NCBI GenBank assembly: GCA_934667175.1
Contig: CAKULN010000001.1
Span: 208,165-272,164, forward strand
Origin: an uncultured Bacteroidales bacterium
GTDB lineage: Bacteria > Bacteroidota > Bacteroidia > Bacteroidales > UBA932
DNA: 64,000 bases
Direction: 5' to 3'
Both the position numbers and the translations under genes were made by a program. The notes under the pieces were generated by a model. That model saw only the letters and a program-made list of their open reading frames with translations. It had not been told where the DNA came from and made no database searches. The first letter of the stretch is position 1. The number at the start of each line of letters is the position of its first letter. This document shows positions 35,430 to 44,750 of this stretch, one piece after another.

Positions 35430-36068
35430 ATGAGAAGATTACCAGTTTATTTGCTGCTTGACACTTCTGGCTCGATGTATGGCGAGCCAATCGAAGCAGT
35501 TAAAAATGGCGTCCAGACGCTCATCTCCACATTGAGAAGTGACCCCTATGCCCTTGAAACAGCGTATCTAAGCATTATCACTTTCAACAGTACGGCACAG
35601 CAGATTACACCGCTCACAGAGCTGGCTGCCATTCAGCAACCGAATATTGATGCTGGAGGATGTACTGTTTTGGGTGGTGCGTTGGAACTTTTAGCCAAGA
35701 AAGTTGACAGCGAAATCACAAAGACAACCGCTGAAGTTAAAGGCGATTGGAGACCCTTGGTTTTCTTGATGACCGATGGTGAACCAACTGACAGTATAGC
35801 CAAGGGACTCGAAGAATTCAAAAAGCGCAAATTCGGAATGGTTGTAGCTTGCGCCGCCGGTCAAGGGGCAAACGTTAACACCCTCAAGCAAATTACTGAG
35901 AATGTGGTGCAGCTCGATACGGCAGACAGTGCAACTATCAAAGCATTCTTCAAGTGGGTGTCTGCTTCCATCAGCACCAGCAGCAAGTCAGTAGAGGAGA
36001 CTTCTGCCGAGGCAACGACAATGAGCGAGTTGCCGCCTCCACCTGCGGAAGTAAATATTGTGTTATAG
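35430..36068 (+). CDS. TerY-type von Willebrand A protein (vWA 1)
   Basis: The 212-aa protein is a single vWA domain with an intact MIDAS metal site: DTSGSMYGEP (DxSxS), a threonine region near GGCTVLGGALE, and the aspartate in FLMTDGEPTD. It ends with a flexible tail LPPPPAEVNIVL, echoed in the next two vWA proteins. In Ter systems such TerY proteins partner a PP2C phosphatase and a kinase, both encoded downstream. Cytosolic. Confidence 0.92.
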   Translation: MRRLPVYLLLDTSGSMYGEPIEAVKNGVQTLISTLRSDPYALETAYLSIITFNSTAQQITPLTELAAIQQPNIDAGGCTVLGGALELLAKKVDSEITKTTAEVKGDWRPLVFLMTDGEPTDSIAKGLEEFKKRKFGMVVACAAGQGANVNTLKQITENVVQLDTADSATIKAFFKWVSASISTSSKSVEETSAEATTMSELPPPPAEVNIVL

Positions 36069-36118
36069 TAAATTTCAAGGGGAGAATCTCCTCTTCGGGA
36101 TTCTCTCCTTAAAATCAA

Positions 36119-36703
36119 ATGTTCTCTATGAGACGCTTTATAACATACATTATTATTGACTTGTCATCCAATATTGACATACAAGAAGTAGCTCATCATT
36201 TTAATCTGTGGAACACTAAATTGCATCAAGATCCATATGCAATGGAATGTATGAATATTTCTTTTATATTATATACAAAACAATGTGTGCTTGTAAAGAC
36301 GTATCCTACCGAATTAACTCAGCTTGATGCTTCAATCCTAATTAAAGTGCTTCAAACTAATGATCGGCATAATGACATATGGCAAGCAAATGATAATATA
36401 ATTCCGTTTATTAGAGAAATGTGCTCTTGGGAGCAAATAAAAACGACTTCAACCGTCAAAGGAGACCAGAGCCCATTCTTAATATGGATAAAAGGCCATA
36501 GACTTATGGTTGAGCCGCTATCTCACAAGGAACAATGGGGAGGCCATTTTTATTTAACTAATGGAAATTTCCTGCTTTCTGAATGGGAAGACTCTGTTAT
36601 GCTAAATTATATAATCACCAACCCTATAGATAATAGTCAAAAAGAGAACAAAGAGGGTTTACCTAATTTTCCATTTCCACCAGATACTTTCATAGTCTTA
36701 TGA
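36119..36703 (+). CDS. Degenerate vWA protein without a MIDAS site (vWA 2)
   Basis: The 194-aa protein follows the vWA 1 plan (MRRFITYIIIDLSSN, QDPYAMECMNISFILY, STVKGDQSPFLIWI, then a tail FPFPPDTFIVL) but DxSxS has become DLSSN and the metal-binding TDG loop reads KGHRL. It is also more A+T-rich than its neighbours. It is likely a non-metal-binding paralogue, structural or regulatory, rather than a pseudogene, since the frame is open and its stop overlaps the next start by 4 nt. Confidence 0.75.
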   Translation: MFSMRRFITYIIIDLSSNIDIQEVAHHFNLWNTKLHQDPYAMECMNISFILYTKQCVLVKTYPTELTQLDASILIKVLQTNDRHNDIWQANDNIIPFIREMCSWEQIKTTSTVKGDQSPFLIWIKGHRLMVEPLSHKEQWGGHFYLTNGNFLLSEWEDSVMLNYIITNPIDNSQKENKEGLPNFPFPPDTFIVL

Positions 36704-37335
36704 GACGTTTACCTGTATATATTTTGATTGACACCTCTGGCTCGATGAAAGGAGAGCCTATCGAGTCTGTGAAGGTCGGCCTTTCAGATATGATAGCCTC
36801 TTTGCGCCTTGACCCATACGCATTAGAAACAGTGTGCATCAGTATAATAACATACGATAAGGATGTAAGACAACTTATTCCTTTGACAGAATTGGAAAAT
36901 CTACGGCTTCCTGAAATAGAGTGCCCAGATTCCGGCCCTACTCATACTGGTGCGGCTTTGAATATGTTGTGCGATTGCTATGACAAAGAGGTCAATATGG
37001 GCAGCCGAGAACAAAAGGGTGACTGGATGCCATTGTTATTTGTGCTGACTGATGGCAAGCCGTCAGACTTGATGGTTTACGAGGATGCGATTAAAATAGT
37101 TAAGCATCATCAGTTTACGAATATCGTGGCTTGTGCAGCTGGGCCGAAAGCGAAGACTGAGCCATTAAAGAAACTTACAGACAATGTTTTCACCCTTGAC
37201 ACAATGGATAGCAGCACTTTCAAGAAATTCTTCCAGTGGGTGACCATCAATGTACAGCAAGGTGGACGCACCGTAGGCGTGTCAGAAAAGGCAGAACTCC
37301 CGCCACCACCGACAGAAGTTAATGTCGTGTTATAA
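36700..37335 (+). CDS. TerY-type von Willebrand A protein (vWA 3)
   Basis: The 211-aa vWA domain has an intact MIDAS: DTSGSMKGEP, the segment SGPTHTGAALN, and FVLTDGKPSD. The C-terminal tail LPPPPTEVNVVL matches vWA 1. It is translationally coupled to vWA 2 by a 4-nt overlap. A 97-nt gap without a recognisable signal separates it from the fourth copy. Confidence 0.9.
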   Translation: MRRLPVYILIDTSGSMKGEPIESVKVGLSDMIASLRLDPYALETVCISIITYDKDVRQLIPLTELENLRLPEIECPDSGPTHTGAALNMLCDCYDKEVNMGSREQKGDWMPLLFVLTDGKPSDLMVYEDAIKIVKHHQFTNIVACAAGPKAKTEPLKKLTDNVFTLDTMDSSTFKKFFQWVTINVQQGGRTVGVSEKAELPPPPTEVNVVL

Positions 37336-37432
37336 AGACATATAATTCCAATAAGATACATGGACGTTGTCAAGAGGCCAAAGCGTCAATATCAATTAGA
37401 CAATCACACCATAACATTCAATCTAACATAAT

Positions 37433-38479
37433 ATGAGAAGATTACCAGTGTACTTCCTCGTTGATGTCTCCGAGTCAATGGTAGGAGACCCTATCAAACA
37501 GGTAGAGGGTGGAATGAGGCAAATAATTCAAGAACTGAGGACTGACCCTTATGCTCTAGAAACTATTTTTGTGTCAATAATTGTCTTTGCTGGTAAGGCC
37601 AAGACCTTATCCCCACTCACCGAGTTGTATAAGTTCTACCCTCCAACGTTTCCAATAGGTGGAGGGACATCTCTCGGGGCCGCAATGAATCTCTTGATGG
37701 ATGAAATAGACAAGAACATAGTAAAGACGACAGAAGAAACCAAAGGCGATTGGAAACCTATAGTGTTCCTCTTTACAGATGGCACTCCAACAGATGACCC
37801 AACAGCTTCGTTCACTCGATGGAATCAGAAATACAGACGTAAGGCCTATCTTGTCGCAATATCTATTGGCGATAATGTTAACACACAGATGCTCGGACAA
37901 ATATCCGATAATGTTATGCGTTTGAATGAAACAGACGATATGTCGTTCAAGGCATTCTTTAAATGGGTTACGGCTTCAATAAAGGCCACCAGTGTATCTG
38001 TATCTGATATGGGCGACGATGCATTATCATTGGCTCCAATCGGGGACATAAATCTTGAAAAGGTAGATACGAGAAAACCTTGTGCTGTTGATGAGAACTT
38101 TACTGTTTTGCTTGGAAAATGCTCTAATACTAAAAAGCCATATCTAGTGAAGTATGCAAAGAGAATTTCGGATATGGAAGGATTTGAATCATTAGGCTTT
38201 AAGGTTTCTGATTTTAAGTTGGTAGGTGCCTATCCTATAGACGAGGAGGCATACAATAGTTTGAGCGACGGCAAATCTAATCTTCGCATTAACACTATGT
38301 CACTGCGTGGTGTTCCTACCTGCCCTTGCTGCGGAAATCAACTTGGCGTGGTGGTATGCGAGTGTGGCAATATTATGTGTTCGGATGGGCGAACAACAGC
38401 CTGCCCGTGGTGTGGGATGGAGGGATCACTTGGAGAAATAGCTGAAGGAGGTATCGATATAACGAGAGGAAGGGGGTAA
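37433..38479 (+). CDS. vWA protein with C-terminal zinc-ribbon domain (TerY-C type, vWA 4)
   Basis: The 348-aa protein has a vWA domain in residues 1-200 (DVSESMVGDP, GGGTSLGAAMN, FLFTDGTPTD). A linker follows (NLEKVDTRKPCAVDENFTV), then an all-beta/zinc-ribbon region with paired cysteines: CPCCGNQL, CECGNIMC and CPWCGMEG. This architecture is the TerY with a metal-binding C-terminus known from Ter gene clusters. It is followed after 2 nt by the phosphatase gene, completing the vWA-PP2C-kinase triad. Confidence 0.9.
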   Translation: MRRLPVYFLVDVSESMVGDPIKQVEGGMRQIIQELRTDPYALETIFVSIIVFAGKAKTLSPLTELYKFYPPTFPIGGGTSLGAAMNLLMDEIDKNIVKTTEETKGDWKPIVFLFTDGTPTDDPTASFTRWNQKYRRKAYLVAISIGDNVNTQMLGQISDNVMRLNETDDMSFKAFFKWVTASIKATSVSVSDMGDDALSLAPIGDINLEKVDTRKPCAVDENFTVLLGKCSNTKKPYLVKYAKRISDMEGFESLGFKVSDFKLVGAYPIDEEAYNSLSDGKSNLRINTMSLRGVPTCPCCGNQLGVVVCECGNIMCSDGRTTACPWCGMEGSLGEIAEGGIDITRGRG

Positions 38480-38481
38480 TT

Positions 38482-40101
38482 ATGGAAATTGACAAGATAA
38501 TACAAACGATTGTCGGAACAGACGATGAGAAGAAACTAGAGGGATTCCTCAGTTTTTTATCAGGCAAGCTTTGGAATTTATATAGGGATGATATTATGGA
38601 CAAGGTAAAAGTGGCCGAAAATGAGATTAGTTGGAATCTCAATATACCAAATGCCAAGGAAAATCAAGAGTATATGGAAACTATACCGATACCAGAGGTT
38701 AAGTCTTCTTCTGTCCTGCCAGGTCTTGACATCTGCCTTGAAGAAGTCAGTGGTATCGAGAAAGAGAAACACGGATTAACAGTGACCATTTCTCAAGACG
38801 GAAAAAGTTTCACAATAGCAGGAACTCCGACACTGGACGCATTCAGGAAAGAAGGGGCTACTGCGGAATCCACCTTTGAGTTGACATTGAAATATGCGCT
38901 TAAAGGGAACGATATACTGGAAAAAATAGAGATTGAGAAGAAAATACCATTTGTTATCAATCAAGACCCTAGAAAGCTATGGAAGAATCTGCCTGTTGAT
39001 TGGGATAAACTTCCAGAGCCGAAATATCAAAAGGAAGACTCGCAATGTGAGTATGTAAAAGTTGAGGCATTGGAAGACGGCACACCCCAAAAAGATATTG
39101 TGGCAGCAAGCAAGCGCGGACGCAGTCACGCACAAGAAGCAAAACCTAGAGATGACCATTTCCGAGTTGAGCATATGGACAACGGTTGGTACATTATGGC
39201 TGTTGCGGATGGTGCTGGAAGTGCCAAGTTTTCAAGGAAGGGTTCTCTGATTGCCTGTGATGAGTCAGTTAATTATTGCAAGTTGCAGTTAATTAATTGT
39301 AAAGCCTTTGAAGACTCTATAGCTAAATATAATAAACAGAAAGTGGACTCCGAAGAAGAAGTTCGTAAAGAGGTCGGCAATTTTATCTACAACATTGTAG
39401 GTGCGGCTGCATTCAAGGCTCACAAGGCAATCAATGTTGAGGCCGCTCTCACCAACCAGAATCCGAAACTCTATGCCACCACTCTTCTGTTGACAATATG
39501 CAAGAGATTTAGTTTTGGATGGTTTATTGCCTCGTTCTGGGTTGGGGACGGTGCTATATGTCTCTATAATCGTGATGAACATACCGCCAAGATTCTTGGA
39601 GTTCCGGATGAAGGAGAGTATGCAGGCCAGACTCGATTTTTGACAATGCCCGAAATATTCAAGGATGCGACATCCCTGTACCAGAGACTCCGCTTCAATA
39701 TTGTCAATGACTTCACAGCATTGTTCCTTATGAGCGATGGAGTAAGCGACCCTAAATTCGAGACAGATGCCAATCTGAATAATCCTGCGAAGTGGGATGA
39801 ATTGTGGGATGATCTTAAGCAAAATGGGGTTGATCTTACGGATGACAATGAAGCCGCAAAAGACCAACTACTTAGCTGGCTGGACTTCTGGTCTCCGGGA
39901 AATCACGATGACCGCACTATTGCCATTCTTTATGAAGGAGAGAATCCAAATTCTGAGAAGGCGACATCCAAGGAAGGCTCGCAGGCAACAATTACCGTTG
40001 AGGACGGAAGCGAGACCGAGAAATGTGAAGTCGAGAATGAGACCTTGACATTGCCTGATGCTCAGGAGGCTATCGAGACAGGTGATGCTGAAATCAAATA
40101 G
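38482..40101 (+). CDS. PP2C-type serine/threonine phosphatase of the Ter triad
   Basis: The 539-aa product has an N-terminal 190 residues without a recognised family (a short helical region, then a beta-rich part). The PP2C domain starts near SKRGRSHAQEAKPRDDHF. The metal-binding motif is MAVADGAGSAKFSRKGS; later ALFLMSDGVSDP and NHDDRTIAILY complete the site. The acidic C-terminal tail (residues 490-539) looks disordered. It should dephosphorylate targets of the adjacent kinase. Confidence 0.9.
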   Translation: MEIDKIIQTIVGTDDEKKLEGFLSFLSGKLWNLYRDDIMDKVKVAENEISWNLNIPNAKENQEYMETIPIPEVKSSSVLPGLDICLEEVSGIEKEKHGLTVTISQDGKSFTIAGTPTLDAFRKEGATAESTFELTLKYALKGNDILEKIEIEKKIPFVINQDPRKLWKNLPVDWDKLPEPKYQKEDSQCEYVKVEALEDGTPQKDIVAASKRGRSHAQEAKPRDDHFRVEHMDNGWYIMAVADGAGSAKFSRKGSLIACDESVNYCKLQLINCKAFEDSIAKYNKQKVDSEEEVRKEVGNFIYNIVGAAAFKAHKAINVEAALTNQNPKLYATTLLLTICKRFSFGWFIASFWVGDGAICLYNRDEHTAKILGVPDEGEYAGQTRFLTMPEIFKDATSLYQRLRFNIVNDFTALFLMSDGVSDPKFETDANLNNPAKWDELWDDLKQNGVDLTDDNEAAKDQLLSWLDFWSPGNHDDRTIAILYEGENPNSEKATSKEGSQATITVEDGSETEKCEVENETLTLPDAQEAIETGDAEIK

Positions 40102-40110
40102 TGGGAGGCT

Positions 40111-41610
40111 ATGGCTAATATAGTGAAACTGACAGCAGCTGATGGCAGCACAGTTGAGTTCTATGATGAAATCAAGGCTCAAGGTGGTGTCAAGGATGTC
40201 TATTTTTCTACAGACAAAACCTATGTTGTGGCATTCTATCGCAAGACGATAAATGCCAATGATAAGGCGCGCATTAATGATATCGTAAATATTCACCGTT
40301 CAAGAATATTCACTTCCGACAAAATAGGAGACTATTGGCAGCAATTCTTTGCATGGCCAACAAAAATAGTTGAATGGAAAGGACTTACTGGTATCGTCAT
40401 TCCATTTTACAATAAAAAGTTCTTCTTCAGTGGAATCCCGAGTTCTTGGCCATTCATAAAGAATGGGCAAGAGAAAAACGGCAAATGGTTCTCCTCTGCC
40501 AAACTCATAAATAAATTTGTTCCGGCAGACCAGAAAGGGACTTTCCTCGACAGGCTTCATATGTGTCTTAAAATAGCCCGTGCTATGCGCAGACTTCACG
40601 CTGCCGGATTGGCTCATTCGGATCTTTCATACAATAATGTGTTAGTGGATCCACTTAGTGGGAATGCTTGCATTATCGACTGCGACGGGTTGGTCGTTCC
40701 TCATAAGTTTCCTCCAGAAGTTGTCGGAACTCCTGGGTTTATCGCTCCTGAGGTCTTGGCCACTAAAATGTTGAAGGTTGATGATCCTGCCAAGAATCTT
40801 CCTAAAATAGAAACAGACCGTCACGCTCTTGCTGTGCTCATCTATACTTTCCTTCTTAATCGTCACCCTTTAGATGGAGGAAAGATCTGGGATGTGAATG
40901 ATCCACAGAAGGATGACGATATGCGCTATGGCTCTAACGCCATTTTTATCGAGCATCCATCGGACAAAACCAATAGGGTTAAGGCGAATCAGTTAGCCAA
41001 GTCTGAACTTCCTCAAGGTGACCCATCCAAGATGCCATATACCATATGTGGGCCATATTTGAAAGAACTTTTCGACAAGGCGTTTATTGATGGATTGCAT
41101 AATCCGGCTGTCAGGCCATCTGCGTTACAATGGGAAGAAGCCCTTGTCAAAACCTGTGATCTGGTACAGCCGTGTCAGAATCCAAACTGCGAAGCTCATT
41201 GGTATGTTTTCGATAATACAAAGGCACCACGCTGTCCATTCTGCGGTACTGAATATAAAGGCCAGCTTCCGATTCTTAATTTCTATTATGCACCATCGCA
41301 TGGAAAATATATATCGGAGCATTATCGACTTATGGTCTATGATAAACAAACACTCTATCGTTGGCACTCGAATAATCTAATACCAGCTAACGAAAAAACG
41401 AGCGATGAAGATAGGAAGCCTGTAGGTGATTTTCATTTTTACAATGGGCAATGGATTCTGATCAACCGACGTCTGCCAGATATGTATGATGTAACCGATA
41501 AAAAGGCAATCTCTATAGGCCAATACGTCGCATTGACTGACGGTCGCCAGATCCTTTTGGACAAGAATCAAGGCGGACGGTTGGTGGTAGTTCAACTCGT
41601 AAACAACTGA
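40111..41610 (+). CDS. Protein-kinase-like protein with zinc ribbon, Ter triad
   Basis: The 499-aa protein has a kinase domain in residues 1-350: a lysine in VVAFYRKTI, catalytic loop LAHSDLSYNNVLVD (HxD...N kept), metal-binding IDCDGLVV in place of DFG, and TPGFIAPEVL as the APE region. A zinc ribbon follows: CQNPNCEAHW and CPFCGTEY. The C-terminal 90 residues are unassigned. Starts 9 nt after the phosphatase. Predicted active Ser/Thr kinase, cytosolic. Confidence 0.9.
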   Translation: MANIVKLTAADGSTVEFYDEIKAQGGVKDVYFSTDKTYVVAFYRKTINANDKARINDIVNIHRSRIFTSDKIGDYWQQFFAWPTKIVEWKGLTGIVIPFYNKKFFFSGIPSSWPFIKNGQEKNGKWFSSAKLINKFVPADQKGTFLDRLHMCLKIARAMRRLHAAGLAHSDLSYNNVLVDPLSGNACIIDCDGLVVPHKFPPEVVGTPGFIAPEVLATKMLKVDDPAKNLPKIETDRHALAVLIYTFLLNRHPLDGGKIWDVNDPQKDDDMRYGSNAIFIEHPSDKTNRVKANQLAKSELPQGDPSKMPYTICGPYLKELFDKAFIDGLHNPAVRPSALQWEEALVKTCDLVQPCQNPNCEAHWYVFDNTKAPRCPFCGTEYKGQLPILNFYYAPSHGKYISEHYRLMVYDKQTLYRWHSNNLIPANEKTSDEDRKPVGDFHFYNGQWILINRRLPDMYDVTDKKAISIGQYVALTDGRQILLDKNQGGRLVVVQLVNN

Positions 41611-41693
41611 TAGGATTATATCTGAGTTTTTAGATCTAGTAGCACAAGTCATGCAAATACGAAGAAAATACAAACAATAAAAGCATTAAAATA

Positions 41694-44612
41694 ATGGAAC
41701 ACAAACATCACTATTCTGGCTTGACGGACTCACAAGTACTCGAAAGCCGCAGAAAAAATGGAGCCAATATATTGACTCCACCGGAAGAACAGTCCATTTG
41801 GGACAAGATTAAAGACTGCCTACACTTTTGGCTGCTGAAAGTTCTAATAGGTCTCACCATCGTTTCCTGTGCTGTTATCGTTGGTCTAAATATGGCCAAT
41901 ATAGCAATGCCTGCTGCAGTATGGATCGCCCCTATCATTCTCATTGTCTTATTCCTGCTTACATATGTAGTTGCCTTTTTAGGCGGAGATTGGGATGAAG
42001 ATGAGAAGAAGTTTGATATGGATCCCCTTATCACTATCCTTCTTGCAGCGTTGGTTCTCTCCGGGGCAATATCTTTCTACCAAGGCGTATTTGGAGGAGA
42101 GCCTGGCATTGAACCATATTTCGAACCTATAGGAATAGCAGTCGCAGTGCTTTTGGCTACTGGTGTAGCGTATATTCTTGAAAGTCAAAACGAGAAAACT
42201 TTCAAAAGCCTTAATGAGGTCAATGATGAAACTCTTGTAAAGGTTATTCGCAATGATAATGTATGTCAGGTACAACGAAAAGACATCGTTGTCGGGGATA
42301 TTGTAATTCTTGAAGCTGGAGAGGAGGTCCCAGCAGATTGCGAATTATTGGAAGCACTGAATCTCAATATAAATGAATCCTCCTTGACAGGAGAACCGCA
42401 ATGTGCAAAGACGACAGACCCGGCACAATTCGATTCTGATGCGACATATCCGTCAAATCACATAATGAAAGGCTGTACTATTATCGAAGGTTATTGTACA
42501 GCGAAAGTGTTTGCCGTTGGTGACTCAACAGCCAGCGGTAAAGTGTTTGAGGCAGCACAAGTAAAAGAAGGCGACGCAACTCCTCTCAGCAAGAAACTTG
42601 ACGAGCTGGCTGATCTCATCACAAAAGCCAGTTATGCTATTGCCGCGCTTATCGTTGTAGGTCGTATAATAATCTATTTTGTTCAAGGTGACGCTTCTTT
42701 TGCTGACACTACAGGCATTGTCGATTTTATCAAGTATTTGCTTGATACTATCATGATTGCAGTGACACTGATTGTCGTGGCTGTGCCTGAGGGTCTCCCT
42801 ATGGCGGTTACGCTTAGCCTTGCATTCAGCATGAAGCGCTTGATGAAACAGAATACTCTTCCTCGCACGATGCACGCGTGCGAGACAATGGGGGCCACAT
42901 CTGTTATCTGTACTGATAAGACAGGTACACTTACAAAAAATAAAATGGAAGTGTATGAAACTTATTTTCCGAGTCTTTGCAACCAAAAATTGGGAAAAGA
43001 TGAAGTATCCGGTATAATAGAAGAGGCTTTGTTTGTAAACACAACTGCAAATCTTGACTATGCCAAAGCAACGGACATTAAGTCTATCGGAAATCCTACT
43101 GAAGGTGCCCTTCTCTTATGGCTGCACAAAAATGGCATTAATTACCTTCCGATTCGTGAAGATGTAGAAATCGTTGATCGTCTTCCTTTCACGACTGAAT
43201 TGAAATATATGGCGACTATTGTTGATTCTCGTGTATTCGGGAAACGTGTCGTCTATGTCAAAGGCGCCCCGGAAATCATTATGGGGCTATGCCAAATCAA
43301 CGCTGATGAGAGGTCTCGATATGATTCTAAACTTGAAGAATATCAAAGCAAAGCTATGCGAACTTTGGGGTTTGCTTATTCTGAACTTTCCGACAAGCAG
43401 GATGTTTTTCTGGATGGCAAGCTAAATGTTAATTCACTCAAGATGTTGGGTGTTGTCGCAATCTCCGATCCGGTACGGGATGATGTTCCTGCTGCAATTA
43501 AGGAATGCCTTGATGCTGGCATTCAGGTTAAGATTGTCACAGGAGACACCCCGGGCACAGCAAAGGAAATCGGTCGTCAAGTTGGTCTGTGGACTGATAA
43601 AGACACCAATGAAAACATCCTTGTCGGTAAAGACATTGAGGAAATGAGTGACAATGAACTTGAACAGAGGCTGCCATCAGTAAAGATCATTTCTCGAGCA
43701 CGTCCTAATGACAAAGAGAGGGTTGTCCGTATTCTGAAGAAACTTGATTACGTCGTAGCTGTTACCGGTGATGGAACAAACGATGCACCGGCCCTAAATG
43801 CTGCGAATGTCGGACTTTCTATGGGAGACGGGACGGCCGTTGCGAAAGAGGCAAGCGACATGACAATTTTGGATAATTCTTTCAGCACGATAGCAAATGC
43901 CGTCATGTGGGGACGCTCTCTGTATAAGAATATCAAGAGATTTATATTGTTCCAGATGACTGTAAATGTCGCTGCTTGTCTTATTGTCCTTGTAGGTGCA
44001 TTCATAGGAACTGAATCACCATTGACCGTTACACAGATGTTGTGGGTTAATCTTATTATGGATACTTTCGCGGCACTTGCATTGGCTTCTCTTCCTCCTA
44101 CTCATAGTGTGATGAAAGATAAACCGCGTTCTGTCAACGAACACATATTGAAGGGTATGGGCTCAGGAATAATTGGAGTCGGACTGACGTTCTTCTTTAT
44201 ACTACTTGCAGCTCTGCTATTCTTGCAACATACTGATGTTTATCCTGGAGGACCGCTATTCCCGAAATGGGGAGCATACAATGGGCTTTCATTATATGAA
44301 GAAGGTCTGTTTTTTACATTGTTTGTGATGTTACAGTTCTGGAACTTATTTAATGCAAAGGCTTTTATGACAAATGGCTCTGCATTTAAGGGAATCTCTT
44401 GGAGAAACACTAAATGGTTTATTCTCATCGCTCTCATCATTTTCTTCGGACAGGTTCTTATTGTAGAATTTGGAGGCGAGATGTTCAATGTCGCAAAAGG
44501 TGGGCTCTGTTGGAACGACTGGTTGTTTATTGTTGGTGGAACATCGCTTGTTCTGTGGGTTGGAGAGATTGTGAGGGCCGTTCGGAAAAGGCAAAACAAT
44601 TGTATAAGATAG
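41694..44612 (+). CDS. Calcium-translocating P-type ATPase, PMCA (type IIB) class
   Basis: This inner-membrane pump (972 aa) has about ten membrane segments. The phosphorylated aspartate is D408 in ICTDKTGTLTKNK. Also present are ESSLTGEP (actuator), VAVPEGLPMAVTLSLAFSM (M4 calcium site PEGLP), VKGAPEIIMGLC (nucleotide domain), and VAVTGDGTNDAPAL (hinge). It should export Ca2+. It follows the kinase after 83 nt as the last plus-strand gene of the operon, linking calcium homeostasis with the Ca2+-binding TerD proteins. Confidence 0.95.
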   Translation: MEHKHHYSGLTDSQVLESRRKNGANILTPPEEQSIWDKIKDCLHFWLLKVLIGLTIVSCAVIVGLNMANIAMPAAVWIAPIILIVLFLLTYVVAFLGGDWDEDEKKFDMDPLITILLAALVLSGAISFYQGVFGGEPGIEPYFEPIGIAVAVLLATGVAYILESQNEKTFKSLNEVNDETLVKVIRNDNVCQVQRKDIVVGDIVILEAGEEVPADCELLEALNLNINESSLTGEPQCAKTTDPAQFDSDATYPSNHIMKGCTIIEGYCTAKVFAVGDSTASGKVFEAAQVKEGDATPLSKKLDELADLITKASYAIAALIVVGRIIIYFVQGDASFADTTGIVDFIKYLLDTIMIAVTLIVVAVPEGLPMAVTLSLAFSMKRLMKQNTLPRTMHACETMGATSVICTDKTGTLTKNKMEVYETYFPSLCNQKLGKDEVSGIIEEALFVNTTANLDYAKATDIKSIGNPTEGALLLWLHKNGINYLPIREDVEIVDRLPFTTELKYMATIVDSRVFGKRVVYVKGAPEIIMGLCQINADERSRYDSKLEEYQSKAMRTLGFAYSELSDKQDVFLDGKLNVNSLKMLGVVAISDPVRDDVPAAIKECLDAGIQVKIVTGDTPGTAKEIGRQVGLWTDKDTNENILVGKDIEEMSDNELEQRLPSVKIISRARPNDKERVVRILKKLDYVVAVTGDGTNDAPALNAANVGLSMGDGTAVAKEASDMTILDNSFSTIANAVMWGRSLYKNIKRFILFQMTVNVAACLIVLVGAFIGTESPLTVTQMLWVNLIMDTFAALALASLPPTHSVMKDKPRSVNEHILKGMGSGIIGVGLTFFFILLAALLFLQHTDVYPGGPLFPKWGAYNGLSLYEEGLFFTLFVMLQFWNLFNAKAFMTNGSAFKGISWRNTKWFILIALIIFFGQVLIVEFGGEMFNVAKGGLCWNDWLFIVGGTSLVLWVGEIVRAVRKRQNNCIR

Positions 44613-44691
44613 TGTTACATTAGTTAGTACAAATAATAAACCTATCGCAGAGGCTAGGTCCTTGTGCATTTTCTAAGACTAAACGTATACC

Positions 44692-44732
44692 AAAACTGGC
44701 AGACTGCGCATTTTGCGTATTCTGCCAGTTTT
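44692..44732. terminator. Bidirectional terminator between the Ca2+ ATPase and yhcG-like gene
   Basis: AAAACTGGCAGA (44692-44703) pairs perfectly with TCTGCCAGTTTT (44721-44732), with A and T runs at both ends, between two converging genes. Confidence 0.85.
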
Positions 44733-44750
44733 GTCATTGTTGAGTATTTT

